Below are positions 1 to 6,296 of a stretch of DNA of 7,366 nucleotides, piece after piece. This DNA is from Clostridiaceae bacterium. GTDB taxonomy: Bacteria; Bacillota_A; Clostridia; Acetivibrionales; Acetivibrionaceae. Position 1 is the first letter of the stretch; the number at the start of each line of letters is the position of its first letter. Under the pieces are notes generated by a model. It was not told the DNA's origin. It did no database searches and saw only the letters and a list, made by a program, of their open reading frames with translations. The position numbers and the translations under genes are program-made. Location: positions 1 through 7,366 of the forward strand of contig JAAZCB010000176.1 in assembly GCA_012513545.1 (NCBI GenBank), given 5' to 3'.

Positions 1-58
1 GTATTATGTAAACCACGGTATTTTTCTTTTTATATAAACAGATTTGGGGAGGGAAGAT

Positions 59-1111
59 ATGAAAAGGTTTCTAGTACTTCTTATTTTAGTTTCAATTTTT
101 GTATTGACTGGGTCAGTGCAGATATATGCGCAAGAACAATTATATTCAGGCTTCCGGGGCACACGTTCCAATGCTTTAGTAGCTGTCAACGGTAGTGTAA
201 TTGAACTTGAGAGAAAGCCAATAATAATAGATGGAAGGATAGTTATTCCGGCGAGAACCATATTTGATGAGGTACGTGTAAGAACCGACTGGTATGAACA
301 GCAAAATAAAGTTGTGTTATCAAGTGATTATACAACAGTTGTTATGTTTATAGGAAGTACCAAAGCTTTTATTAATGGTGTTAATACTGTTATAGAGGCT
401 CCGCCAGTTATTGATAATGGAACAGTAATGGTACCTTTAAGGTTTTCAGCCGAAGCATTTAACATGAAAATTGGCTGGGACGAAAGAACGGGAACTGCAT
501 TTATTGGAGACAAACCGGTAAGTGTTTCAAAAGATGATAGTACAAAAAGAAACTATATTGTGGTGGTTGATGCAGGACATGGAGGAAAAGATCCGGGAGC
601 TGTGTACGGAGGGGTAAAGGAAAAGGACTTAAATCTTGACATTGCCAATAGGCTTAACAAACTGTTAATAAATGAAGGTATAAAAACCTACATGACCAGA
701 GGTAGTGACAGCTATATTGATTTATATTCAAGGTCAGGATTGGCAAACAGGGTAAATGCAGATTTACTTGTAAGCGTTCATAACAATGCAGGTTATAAAA
801 AGTATTCGGGAAGTATGACTTTATACTATCCGGGCAGCTCAAAGACAAAAGGAAAGCTTTCTTCCCAGGAGTTTGCAAACATTGTCCAGAAGAATATGGT
901 TCAAGGTTTGGGCTCTTCAAACCTTGGAATTGTTCCGCGTCCTTCTCTTGCAGTGCTCAGAACTTCAAACATGCCGGCAGTAATTGCGGAGGTAGGATAT
1001 ATGACAAATGAATCCGAACTTGGAAGGCTAAAGACTTCAGCCTATAAACAAAAAGCAGCAGAGGCATTGAAAAACTCTGTTCTCGAAAGTCTGAATAAAA
1101 TGTATAAATAG
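59..1111 (+). CDS. Secreted N-acetylmuramoyl-L-alanine amidase with copper-amine-oxidase-like N-terminal domain
   Basis: Zinc-dependent amidase (Amidase_3 family) that cleaves the bond between N-acetylmuramic acid and the L-Ala of the stem peptide. It is exported and should act on peptidoglycan outside the membrane. The 350-residue product starts MKRFLVLLILV, with a signal peptide and a probable cut after A24 (IYA|Q). Residues about 37-150 hold two copies of the copper-amine-oxidase N-terminal-like unit (NG..I.....P.I..GR..IPAR, then NG......P.I..GT..VPLR), which usually serves as a wall or scaffold module and not as an oxidase. The Amidase_3 domain spans about 166-345. Expected zinc ligands are H174 (DAGHGG), E188 (KEKDL) and H241 (SVHNNA), and the catalytic glutamate is E311 (IAEVGYMTN), so the enzyme looks intact. 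I chose ATG 59 because GGGGAGG at 46-52 sits 6 nt upstream; the in-frame TTG at 44 would overlap that site. A terminator follows. Whether its role is vegetative or spore-specific cannot be told. Confidence 0.93.
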   Translation: MKRFLVLLILVSIFVLTGSVQIYAQEQLYSGFRGTRSNALVAVNGSVIELERKPIIIDGRIVIPARTIFDEVRVRTDWYEQQNKVVLSSDYTTVVMFIGSTKAFINGVNTVIEAPPVIDNGTVMVPLRFSAEAFNMKIGWDERTGTAFIGDKPVSVSKDDSTKRNYIVVVDAGHGGKDPGAVYGGVKEKDLNLDIANRLNKLLINEGIKTYMTRGSDSYIDLYSRSGLANRVNADLLVSVHNNAGYKKYSGSMTLYYPGSSKTKGKLSSQEFANIVQKNMVQGLGSSNLGIVPRPSLAVLRTSNMPAVIAEVGYMTNESELGRLKTSAYKQKAAEALKNSVLESLNKMYK

Positions 1112-1138
1112 CATGAATTCAATACAAATTTAAATTTC

Positions 1139-1174
1139 AACAACAAATGAAAACAACCATTTGTTGTTTTTTTT
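1139..1174 (+). terminator. Rho-independent terminator after the amidase gene
   Basis: Arms 1139-1149 and 1158-1168 form a perfect 11 bp stem (core CAACAAATG / CATTTGTTG) around an 8 nt loop, and the right arm runs into a stretch of T to 1174. It starts 28 nt after the amidase stop. The opposite strand lacks a good T-run after the hairpin, so it should mainly stop rightward transcription, although it also lies just beyond the end of the leftward small gene. Confidence 0.85.
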
Positions 1175-1201
1175 ATATTAACTCCATATTAAGCTTTTGT
1201 A

Positions 1202-1414
1202 TTATTGGAGCATATACATAAAGCTTGTGATATTTTCATGGAGCAAATCCAGGTCAATTCTGCCTTTTTCAGCATCTTCATAAAGGCTTTGGTAAGCGTC
1301 AAGTGCTCTTCTTATGTCCTGCTTTTTATTAAGAGACCAATTATGACTGAGTTCATATTCTTTAATATCATCAATATATGTTTTAATAAGCTCTAGTTTT
1401 TTCTCATCTGTCAT
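1202..1414 (-). CDS. Small hypothetical protein, 70 residues
   Basis: I do not recognise the family. The product is soluble-looking, charged and probably all-helical: it begins MTDEKKLELIKTYIDDIKEY, has a central KKQDIRRALDAYQSLYEDAE stretch, and ends in SFMYMLQ. It has no signal peptide, membrane segment, cysteine pair or evident DNA-binding motif. It is supported as a real gene by a near-perfect ribosome binding site, AAGGAGG on the minus strand (1424-1430), 9 nt before ATG 1414, by dense Glu/Lys/Asp codon use, and by placement between genes of opposite direction. A TATAAT on the minus strand at 1455-1460 is well placed to be its -10 box. Overlapping frames on the other strand lack such signals. 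It is transcribed alone, toward the amidase terminator and divergently from mutS2. Function is unknown; size and helicity would suit a small regulatory or adaptor protein, but that is guesswork. Confidence 0.75.
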   Translation of the reverse strand: MTDEKKLELIKTYIDDIKEYELSHNWSLNKKQDIRRALDAYQSLYEDAEKGRIDLDLLHENITSFMYMLQ

Positions 1415-1454
1415 TAAATATTACCTCCTTGTTTGGTTCAATACATTACAGATA

Positions 1455-1460
1455 ATTATA
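1455..1460 (-). promoter_or_regulatory. Candidate -10 box for the small 70-residue gene
   Basis: The minus strand reads TATAAT here, a consensus -10, about 40 nt ahead of the ATG and upstream of the AAGGAGG site. No convincing -35 lies 16-18 nt further up (AAATTT at 17 nt), and there is no TG extension, so in this AT-rich stretch it could be chance. Confidence 0.3.
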
Positions 1461-1640
1461 TATTTTTCTATTCAAATAAATTTTATTCAAGCAAGTTTTG
1501 CAATTTTAACTTAACTTGCGAACATATGCAGACTAATAATTCTATAAGCGGGAAAGTTGAGATTTTAAGCTGAAGTATTGTAATACTGTTTTTATTTGTA
1601 TTTTATCTGCCCAACATTTATAATGAGTAATAAGTTAATG

Positions 1641-1668
1641 GTTTGATGCTTGAATTTTATGTTATAAT
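1641..1668 (+). promoter_or_regulatory. Candidate sigma-A promoter for mutS2 (extended -10)
   Basis: TATAAT at 1663-1668 is preceded by TG at 1660-1661, giving an extended -10 (TGTTATAAT). The -35 is weak: GTTTGA at 1641-1646 with a 16 nt spacer, as is common with extended -10 promoters. Initiation would fall near 1675, leaving a leader of about 157 nt before the mutS2 ATG, which is long for a housekeeping gene. Confidence 0.45.
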
Positions 1669-1691
1669 ATTTGAAGATTAAAAACGTTGCT

Positions 1692-1709
1692 TAAGTTAGT
1701 GATAACTTA
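1692..1709. repeat. Perfect inverted repeat TAAGTTA-GTGA-TAACTTA in the mutS2 leader
   Basis: Two 7 nt arms (1692-1698, 1703-1709) flank GTGA. As RNA this makes a 7 bp stem with a GUGA (GNRA-type) tetraloop just after the predicted start of transcription; as DNA it resembles a dimeric operator. The same 7-mer occurs alone at 1631-1637 and, inverted, at 1507-1513. There is no T-run, so it is not a terminator. Confidence 0.45.
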
Positions 1710-1832
1710 TAAAATATATGGTTAATAATGGATATTAAAGGTATTAATATTTAATCAGAGTAAAGACATTTTAAGCTTAGAATATTAGCTCTTTTTTAAT
1801 CATAAACCATATGGAATGGGGTAAAACAGTTT

Positions 1833-4214
1833 ATGAATGATAAAACATTTAGGATACTTGAATATGACAAAATAGTTAAAAAACTTGCGAGCCTAACTTC
1901 ATCAAGCATGGGCGCTGAAATTGCCGAGAAGCTTTTACCTCAAACAGATTTTGAAAAAGTAAACAATTCTCTCAAGGAAACAAATGATGGGGTAAGCTTT
2001 ATTGCCAGAAAAGGAAGTCCTCCGATGGGAGGCATAAATGATATTAGAGACAGTCTTAGAAGAGCGGAGCTCGGTTCGATTTTAAACCCGGGAGAACTTT
2101 TGAAAGTAGCTGGGGTATTAAGAGCCGTTAGAAACCTTAAAAATTATGCCAGTGATGACAGGGTTCAGATAAGCGGTGATAATGTTGTAAATGAGCTTAT
2201 AAGATGTTTAGAGCCAAGCAAGATGGTTGAGGATAAAATTATTAATTCTATAGTAAGTGAGGAAGAAATAGCTGATACTGCAAGTCCTGCCTTAAGCAGC
2301 ATAAGAAGACAGATTAAAAATTCACAGGACTCCATTAAGGACAAGCTGAACGAAATTATCAGGTCGTCAAAATACCAGAAATTTATGCAGGAGTCCATAG
2401 TTACAATGAGGGGTGACAGGTATGTTGTTCCTGTCAAACAGGAATACAGGAGCGAAATTCCAGGGCTAATACATGACTCCTCTGCAAGCGGTGCTACAAT
2501 ATTTATTGAGCCTATGTCGGTGGTTGAGGCAAATAATAAAATAAGAGAGCTTAAAATAAAGGAACAGCTTGAGATTGAGAGAATCCTTACAGAGCTTAGC
2601 GAAGATGTATCCACTATTTCAACAGGTCTTAAGTCCAATATTTCACTTTTAGCCAGGCTTGACTTTATTTTTGCAAAAGCCCGGCTTAGTCTCGATTATA
2701 ATTGTGTGTGTCCAGGACTTAACAATGAGCGCAGGATAGTAATCAAGAAGGGGAGACACCCTCTATTGGAGTCAAAAAAGGTTGTACCTATAGATTTCTG
2801 GATTGGGGAGGAATTTGATACTCTTGTGGTGACGGGGCCTAATACTGGTGGGAAGACTGTTACATTAAAGACAGTTGGACTTTTTACACTTCTGACTCAG
2901 TCAGGACTGCATATTCCGGCTAATGAAGGGACTGAAATGAGTGTTTTCAACAAGGTATATGCTGATATTGGTGATGAGCAGAGTATTGAGCAGAGCCTTA
3001 GTACCTTTTCTTCGCATATGAAGAATATAGTTGACATAATTGAAAATGTTGATGACAGATCCCTGGTCTTGTTTGATGAATTGGGAGCAGGTACTGATCC
3101 TACCGAGGGAGCAGCTCTGGCAATGGCTATACTTGAAAATATTCGTCATATGGGTGCGATTACAGTTGCTACAACACATTACAGCCAGCTTAAAGTATAT
3201 GCTGTAACTACAAGTTATGTTGAAAATGCCTGCTGCGAGTTTGATGTTGAGACCCTAAAACCCACTTACAAGCTTTTAATTGGAGTACCCGGAAAGAGTA
3301 ATGCCTTTGCAATTTCCAAAAGGCTTGGACTTCAGGAAAATATTATCGAACGGGCACGTGAGTTTTTAACAAAGGATGACATCAAGTTTGAAGATATGCT
3401 TCATTCAATTGAGAAGAATTTAAGCGATACGGAGAACGAGAGAGTAAAAGCAGAAAAATTCAGGCTTGAGATAGAAAAACTCAAGGTAGAACTGGATGAG
3501 CAAAAGAGAAAGCTTGGCGAGAGCAGGGATAAGATGCTTAATGAAGCCAGATCAGAGGCCAGAAAGATTCTTCTTGAAGCAAAAAGTGAGTCTGAAAGCA
3601 TAATGACTGAGATGAGAAGAATAGAGAAAGAAGTAAATGATACCTCAAGACTTAAAAGTGCAGAGGATATGAGACTTAAACTAAAAAACAGGATTGACTC
3701 AATTGAAGAAGTCATGTCGAAGCCGTTGATTCCAAAAGAAGGCCTTGTAAAGCCACCTAAGGATCTGAAGCCGGGAGACAGTGTTTTAATAATTAATCTG
3801 AACCAGAAAGGGACGGTGCTGACACCTCCTGACAAGGATGGCGAAGCGCTTGTCCAAGCCGGAATAATGAAGATAAACGTTCATGTGACAAACATGAGAC
3901 TTGTGGATGAGCAAAAGAACGAGATAAAAAGATCGGGTGCTGGAAAAATCGGGTTGTCGAAGGCCAGGACAATAACAACTGAAATCAATTTGAGAGGACA
4001 AAACCTTGAGGAAGCTCTGGACAATCTGGACAAATACCTTGATGATGCAATAATTTCAGGGTTGAGAGAGGTATCGGTAATACACGGTAAAGGAACAGGA
4101 GTTTTAAGGAATGGTATTCACAAGTATCTGAAGACAAATTCAAGGATTAAGTCGTTCAGACTTGGAAAGTACGGCGAAGGTGAAGATGGGGTAACAATTG
4201 TTGAGTTGAAGTGA
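1833..4214 (+). CDS. mutS2: MutS2 family ATPase with KOW and Smr domains
   Basis: MutS2 is a dimeric ABC-type ATPase. In different bacteria it is linked to suppression of recombination or, in Bacillus subtilis, to sensing and splitting collided ribosomes; it is not a classical mismatch-repair MutS. The 793-residue product is full length and lacks the N-terminal mismatch-reading MutS domain. In order: core and clamp region about 1-300; ATPase with Walker A TGPNTGGKT (334-342), signature DEQSIEQSLSTFSSHM (381-396), Walker B LVLFDELGAGTDP (411-423, D415/E416) and switch histidine ATTHYS (H449); long charged coiled coil about 515-630; KOW-like segment about 643-690; Smr domain about 714-793 with HGKGTG (751-756). 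The ATPase looks active. One oddity: the Smr entry motif reads INLRG, with Asn719 where the family usually has Asp (I/L-D-V/L-R-G). The start is the conserved MutS2 N-terminus, but its ribosome site (ATGGGG, ending 11 nt upstream) is weak. It is probably transcribed alone from 1641-1668; no clear terminator follows, so readthrough into ytvI is possible. Confidence 0.96.
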   Translation: MNDKTFRILEYDKIVKKLASLTSSSMGAEIAEKLLPQTDFEKVNNSLKETNDGVSFIARKGSPPMGGINDIRDSLRRAELGSILNPGELLKVAGVLRAVRNLKNYASDDRVQISGDNVVNELIRCLEPSKMVEDKIINSIVSEEEIADTASPALSSIRRQIKNSQDSIKDKLNEIIRSSKYQKFMQESIVTMRGDRYVVPVKQEYRSEIPGLIHDSSASGATIFIEPMSVVEANNKIRELKIKEQLEIERILTELSEDVSTISTGLKSNISLLARLDFIFAKARLSLDYNCVCPGLNNERRIVIKKGRHPLLESKKVVPIDFWIGEEFDTLVVTGPNTGGKTVTLKTVGLFTLLTQSGLHIPANEGTEMSVFNKVYADIGDEQSIEQSLSTFSSHMKNIVDIIENVDDRSLVLFDELGAGTDPTEGAALAMAILENIRHMGAITVATTHYSQLKVYAVTTSYVENACCEFDVETLKPTYKLLIGVPGKSNAFAISKRLGLQENIIERAREFLTKDDIKFEDMLHSIEKNLSDTENERVKAEKFRLEIEKLKVELDEQKRKLGESRDKMLNEARSEARKILLEAKSESESIMTEMRRIEKEVNDTSRLKSAEDMRLKLKNRIDSIEEVMSKPLIPKEGLVKPPKDLKPGDSVLIINLNQKGTVLTPPDKDGEALVQAGIMKINVHVTNMRLVDEQKNEIKRSGAGKIGLSKARTITTEINLRGQNLEEALDNLDKYLDDAIISGLREVSVIHGKGTGVLRNGIHKYLKTNSRIKSFRLGKYGEGEDGVTIVELK

Positions 4215-4262
4215 TAGCATTCCTTAAAGCTTGATATTGTTGTATAAAGAAATAAAATTTTC

Positions 4263-4291
4263 TTGCATAAATTATAAATGTAAATTATGAT
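4263..4291 (+). promoter_or_regulatory. Candidate promoter for ytvI
   Basis: TTGCAT (4263-4268) and TATGAT (4286-4291) are separated by 17 nt, giving a start near 4298 and a leader of about 37 nt before ATG 4335. The overlapping CATAAATT (4266-4273) matches the sigma-E -10 pattern CATAcA-T well, but the nearest -35-like GTATAAA (4242-4248) is 17 nt away where 14-15 is expected. Which sigma factor reads it cannot be settled from sequence. Confidence 0.35.
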
Positions 4292-4334
4292 AATTATGTT
4301 CACTATAAAAATAGACAAAACAAGGAAGGTTGAT

Positions 4335-5423
4335 ATGAACCAGAGGTGGAAACTGATTTTAATGATAGCACTTATAGTTGTTGGCTCTGTTGCAGGTTTT
4401 TTTCTTACATTCAAGTTGGCTGTGGTTTTTGCTCCATTTATAATAGCTTTGGCGATTTCTTCCTTCATTGAGCCACCTATCAGGTTTTTAATGAAAAAAA
4501 CCAAACTGTCAAGAAAAGTAGCGGCGCTTATTTCCCTTCTGACAGTAGCAATTGTCTTTGGTTCGCTTATAGTTTTACTGATATCAAGGATTTATCGTGA
4601 GGCTGAAAGTTTGTATCAGATTCTCCCAGGTTATATTCCGGAGATATATCATAATATAAGCAGTTTGATTAATAAAGCATCAGATATATATTTTGGACTT
4701 CCCAAGGAAGTAACCATTAGCATTGATAACATGGTTTCAAATATTACTGACTCGGTTCCAAAGGTGCTTAAGTCATTAATGAGCGGGATATTGAATACAG
4801 CCGTCTCCATACCACAGGCTATTATATTTGTTATAGTAACAATGCTTTCTACTTTCTTTTTATCGAGTGACAGGGACAGTATTTACAACTATATCAAATC
4901 GAATTTTCCAGAAGCTTTGATTAATAAGATAATCAGTATAAAGAATGATATGTTTATGGCTCTTTTCGGTTATATCAGGGCACAACTGATACTTATGTCT
5001 ATTACCTTTATTGAGCTTAGTATAGGTTTTTGGATTATTGGGGTCAGACATTTTATTCTATTAGCTTCTATTATTGCAGTAATTGATGCTTTGCCTATTC
5101 TTGGGACAGGAGGAGTGCTTATCCCATGGGCAATATATGAGTTTATCACTACTGATTTTACAACAGGGATAAAATTAATTATTCTGTATGGAATAGTTCT
5201 TGTGGTAAGGCAGTTGATAGAGCCGAAGGTGCTTGGACAGCAGATTGGTCTGCATCCATTAATAACACTGATGTCAATGTATCTTGGGTTGAGGATATTT
5301 AGCTATCCTGGTTTAATAATCGGGCCAGTTACGGTATTGCTCTTAAAAAATATAATTTCAGGTATATTGAAGAAGAGGTCTTTAAAGGAATTTGTGAACG
5401 AATACTTGAAAAAAGGACAGTAA
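4335..5423 (+). CDS. ytvI: Sporulation integral membrane protein YtvI, AI-2E transporter family
   Basis: Polytopic membrane protein of the AI-2E/PerM family. Its resemblance is to the sporulation branch YtvI, whose Bacillus subtilis member is expressed under sigma-E in the mother cell; its cargo is unknown, and the family name does not prove autoinducer transport. The 362-residue product shows hydrophobic segments at about 7-24, 29-45, 62-84, 157-177, 216-237, 239-270, 279-292, 305-320 and 325-342, with an amphipathic stretch (about 85-150) between the third and fourth as usual. Family motifs: DALPILGTGGVLIPW (251-265), IEPKVLGQQIGLHP (295-308) and PGLIIGPV (325-332). I chose ATG 4335 because AAGGAAGG (4322-4329) lies 5 nt upstream and MNQRWKLILM leads directly into the first membrane helix. 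The in-frame ATGs at 4287 and 4296 add a hydrophilic tail, lack a ribosome site and overlap the likely -10. It converges with sigK, 83 nt apart. Confidence 0.88.
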   Translation: MNQRWKLILMIALIVVGSVAGFFLTFKLAVVFAPFIIALAISSFIEPPIRFLMKKTKLSRKVAALISLLTVAIVFGSLIVLLISRIYREAESLYQILPGYIPEIYHNISSLINKASDIYFGLPKEVTISIDNMVSNITDSVPKVLKSLMSGILNTAVSIPQAIIFVIVTMLSTFFLSSDRDSIYNYIKSNFPEALINKIISIKNDMFMALFGYIRAQLILMSITFIELSIGFWIIGVRHFILLASIIAVIDALPILGTGGVLIPWAIYEFITTDFTTGIKLIILYGIVLVVRQLIEPKVLGQQIGLHPLITLMSMYLGLRIFSYPGLIIGPVTVLLLKNIISGILKKRSLKEFVNEYLKKGQ

Positions 5424-5427
5424 TAAA

Positions 5428-5489
5428 AAGCTTCGGGACATCGAATCCCTCGCTTATAACTTCTTTAACTTCGTTCGAAAGAGGTTAAA
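5428..5489. repeat. Two short hairpins between ytvI and sigK
   Basis: First structure: AAGC (5428-5431) and GGGA (5435-5438) pair with TCCC (5446-5449) and GCTT (5452-5455), with a small internal loop and a 7 nt apex. Second: TTTAACTTC (5464-5472) pairs with GAGGTTAAA (5481-5489), with one T-G wobble, around GTTCGAAA. Neither has a strong T-run. The first may act as a weak rightward terminator for ytvI. Confidence 0.4.
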
Positions 5490-5520
5490 ATAGAAAAGCT
5501 GTCAGTTTACTGACAGCTTT
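5487..5520 (-). terminator. Terminator of sigK, overlapping its last codons; possibly bidirectional
   Basis: A perfect 11 bp stem, AAAGCTGTCAG (5495-5505) and CTGACAGCTTT (5510-5520), closes on a 4 nt loop. Read leftward, the stem is followed by TCTATTTT after its own terminal TTT, a reasonable intrinsic terminator. Read rightward, the tail is CGGATTTT, which is weaker, but it may also stop ytvI transcripts. The sigK stop codon (5507-5509) lies in the loop and the final codons (Glu-Ser-Cys-Gln) lie in the stem. Confidence 0.8.
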
Positions 5521-6217
5521 CGGATTTTAGTTCTCTTCCCAATTTTTTTATAGCCTTTTTTTCTATTCTTGATACATAAGACCTTGAGATACCCAGCATT
5601 TTGGCTATTTCTCTCTGTGTTTTACTTGTTCCGTTTAATAGTCCATATCTTAATTCAAGGACAACTTTTTCCCGGTTTTTCAGAACCGCTTTCATTTTGT
5701 TGTACAGGCGTCTGACTTGCATTTTGAGTTCCACTTCATCAACTACCGACTCAGTTTCATTTCCAATGACATCAATGAGAGCTATTTCATTACCCTCACG
5801 GTCAATTCCTATAGGATCCTGAAGAGAAACTTCGCTTTGTATTTTTTTGGAGGATCTGATTTGCATTAAGATTTCATTTTCAATGCATCTTGCTGCGTAT
5901 GTTGCCAATCTGGTACCTTTTTCATGATTGTAGGTAGCTATTGCCTTAATTAGGCCAATTGTACCTATTGATATCAGGTCATCGCAATCTCCTGCAGAAG
6001 AGCTGTATTTCTTAACAATGTGTGCAACAAGGCGCAGATTTCTCTCAATAAGTACATTTCTTGCTTCCTCATTTCCTTCTTTAAGAAGTTTTATATAGTG
6101 CTGTTCTTCCTCAGGATTTAAGGGTTGGGGAAAGGAATTTACATTGGAGACATAGCCGAAAAGGAAGAACATACTCTTTATTATTTCATAAAATGAGGCG
6201 AAAAAAATATCAAACAA
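5507..6217 (-). CDS. sigK: RNA polymerase sporulation sigma factor sigma-K, made as pro-protein
   Basis: Late mother-cell sigma factor that directs coat and cortex maturation genes. The 236-residue product follows Bacillus subtilis pro-sigma-K closely: a hydrophobic pro-region (about 1-21, MFDIFFASFYEIIKSMFFLF then G), the junction G21|Y22-V-S that aligns with the known S20|Y21 cut, then SFPQPLNPEEE. Region 2 covers about 54-124 (LRLVAHIVKKY; DDLISIGTIGLIKAI at 79-93; TRLATYAARCIENEI at 103-117). Region 4.2 carries a helix-turn-helix at about 199-225 (KTQREIAKMLGISRSYVSRI). The pro-region implies membrane tethering and release by a SpoIVFB-type protease, which is not in this window. The gene is continuous, with no skin-like element splitting it. 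The start is TTG (6215-6217), with AGGAGG (6227-6232, minus strand) 9 nt upstream; the next ATG, codon 16, would delete most of the pro-region and has a poor ribosome site. It probably has its own promoter at 6252-6279 and lies 79 nt after the PBP gene. Confidence 0.95.
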   Translation of the reverse strand: MFDIFFASFYEIIKSMFFLFGYVSNVNSFPQPLNPEEEQHYIKLLKEGNEEARNVLIERNLRLVAHIVKKYSSSAGDCDDLISIGTIGLIKAIATYNHEKGTRLATYAARCIENEILMQIRSSKKIQSEVSLQDPIGIDREGNEIALIDVIGNETESVVDEVELKMQVRRLYNKMKAVLKNREKVVLELRYGLLNGTSKTQREIAKMLGISRSYVSRIEKKAIKKLGRELKSESCQ

Positions 6218-6251
6218 AATAAGGCACCTCCTGGAAATAGGCTACCTTATA

Positions 6252-6279
6252 ATTATATGAAGGGAGAAATATGTTGGTG
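6252..6279 (-). promoter_or_regulatory. Candidate sigma-K/sigma-E type promoter for sigK
   Basis: On the minus strand, CACC (6276-6279), a 16 nt spacer and CATATAAT (6252-6259) fit the known sigma-K pattern mACm-N16-CATAnnnT. The -10 also fits sigma-E (CATAcA-T), but its -35 does not. Transcription would start near 6245, about 28 nt before the TTG, leaving room for AGGAGG. An overlapping TATAAT with TTGCAC 19 nt upstream could be a poor sigma-A site. Confidence 0.5.
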
Positions 6280-6296
6280 CAAGTACATAATTAAAA

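Larger units (their letters stand above)
1415..1832. other. AT-rich divergent intergenic region before mutS2
   Basis: These 418 bp contain no credible gene. Apart from the Shine-Dalgarno site of the small leftward gene, they hold: an inverted repeat GCAAGTT/AACTTGC (1491-1497 and 1513-1519, 15 nt spacer); a small hairpin AGTAT/ATACT near 1573-1586; four copies of TAAGTTA or its complement (1507-1513, 1631-1637, 1692-1698, 1703-1709); a promoter with extended -10 (1641-1668); and a transcribed leader of about 157 nt. I saw no T-box, known riboswitch core, tRNA or strong terminator. Confidence 0.6.

Noticed and set aside
1..37. An open frame reading about YYVNHGIFLFI and stopping at 35-37, possibly the tail of an upstream gene.
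   Set aside because: Eleven codons are too few to judge coding; it could equally be intergenic.
44..58. TTG start at 44 for the amidase, five residues longer.
   Set aside because: It would place the Shine-Dalgarno sequence inside the coding region and spoil the normal positively charged signal peptide start; ATG 59 is better.
1205..1396. Plus-strand frame of 63 residues opposite the small gene.
   Set aside because: It lacks a ribosome site, has a composition unlike a protein and mirrors the better supported minus-strand gene.
1773..1798. AGCT...AGCT followed by CTTTTTT as a terminator or attenuator before mutS2.
   Set aside because: Only four continuous base pairs form, too weak for an intrinsic terminator; noted only as part of the leader.
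3401..3835. Ser/Leu/Phe-rich minus-strand frame inside mutS2.
   Set aside because: It is the antisense reading of the Glu/Lys-rich coiled coil and has no start signals.
4245..4265. AAGAAA/TTTCTT pairing after mutS2 as a terminator.
   Set aside because: It is all A-T apart from one G-C pair and has no T-run after the stem.
4287..4334. N-terminal extension MIIMFTIKIDKTRKVD on YtvI.
   Set aside because: It has no ribosome site, overlaps the probable -10 box, and adds a hydrophilic tail not typical of the family.
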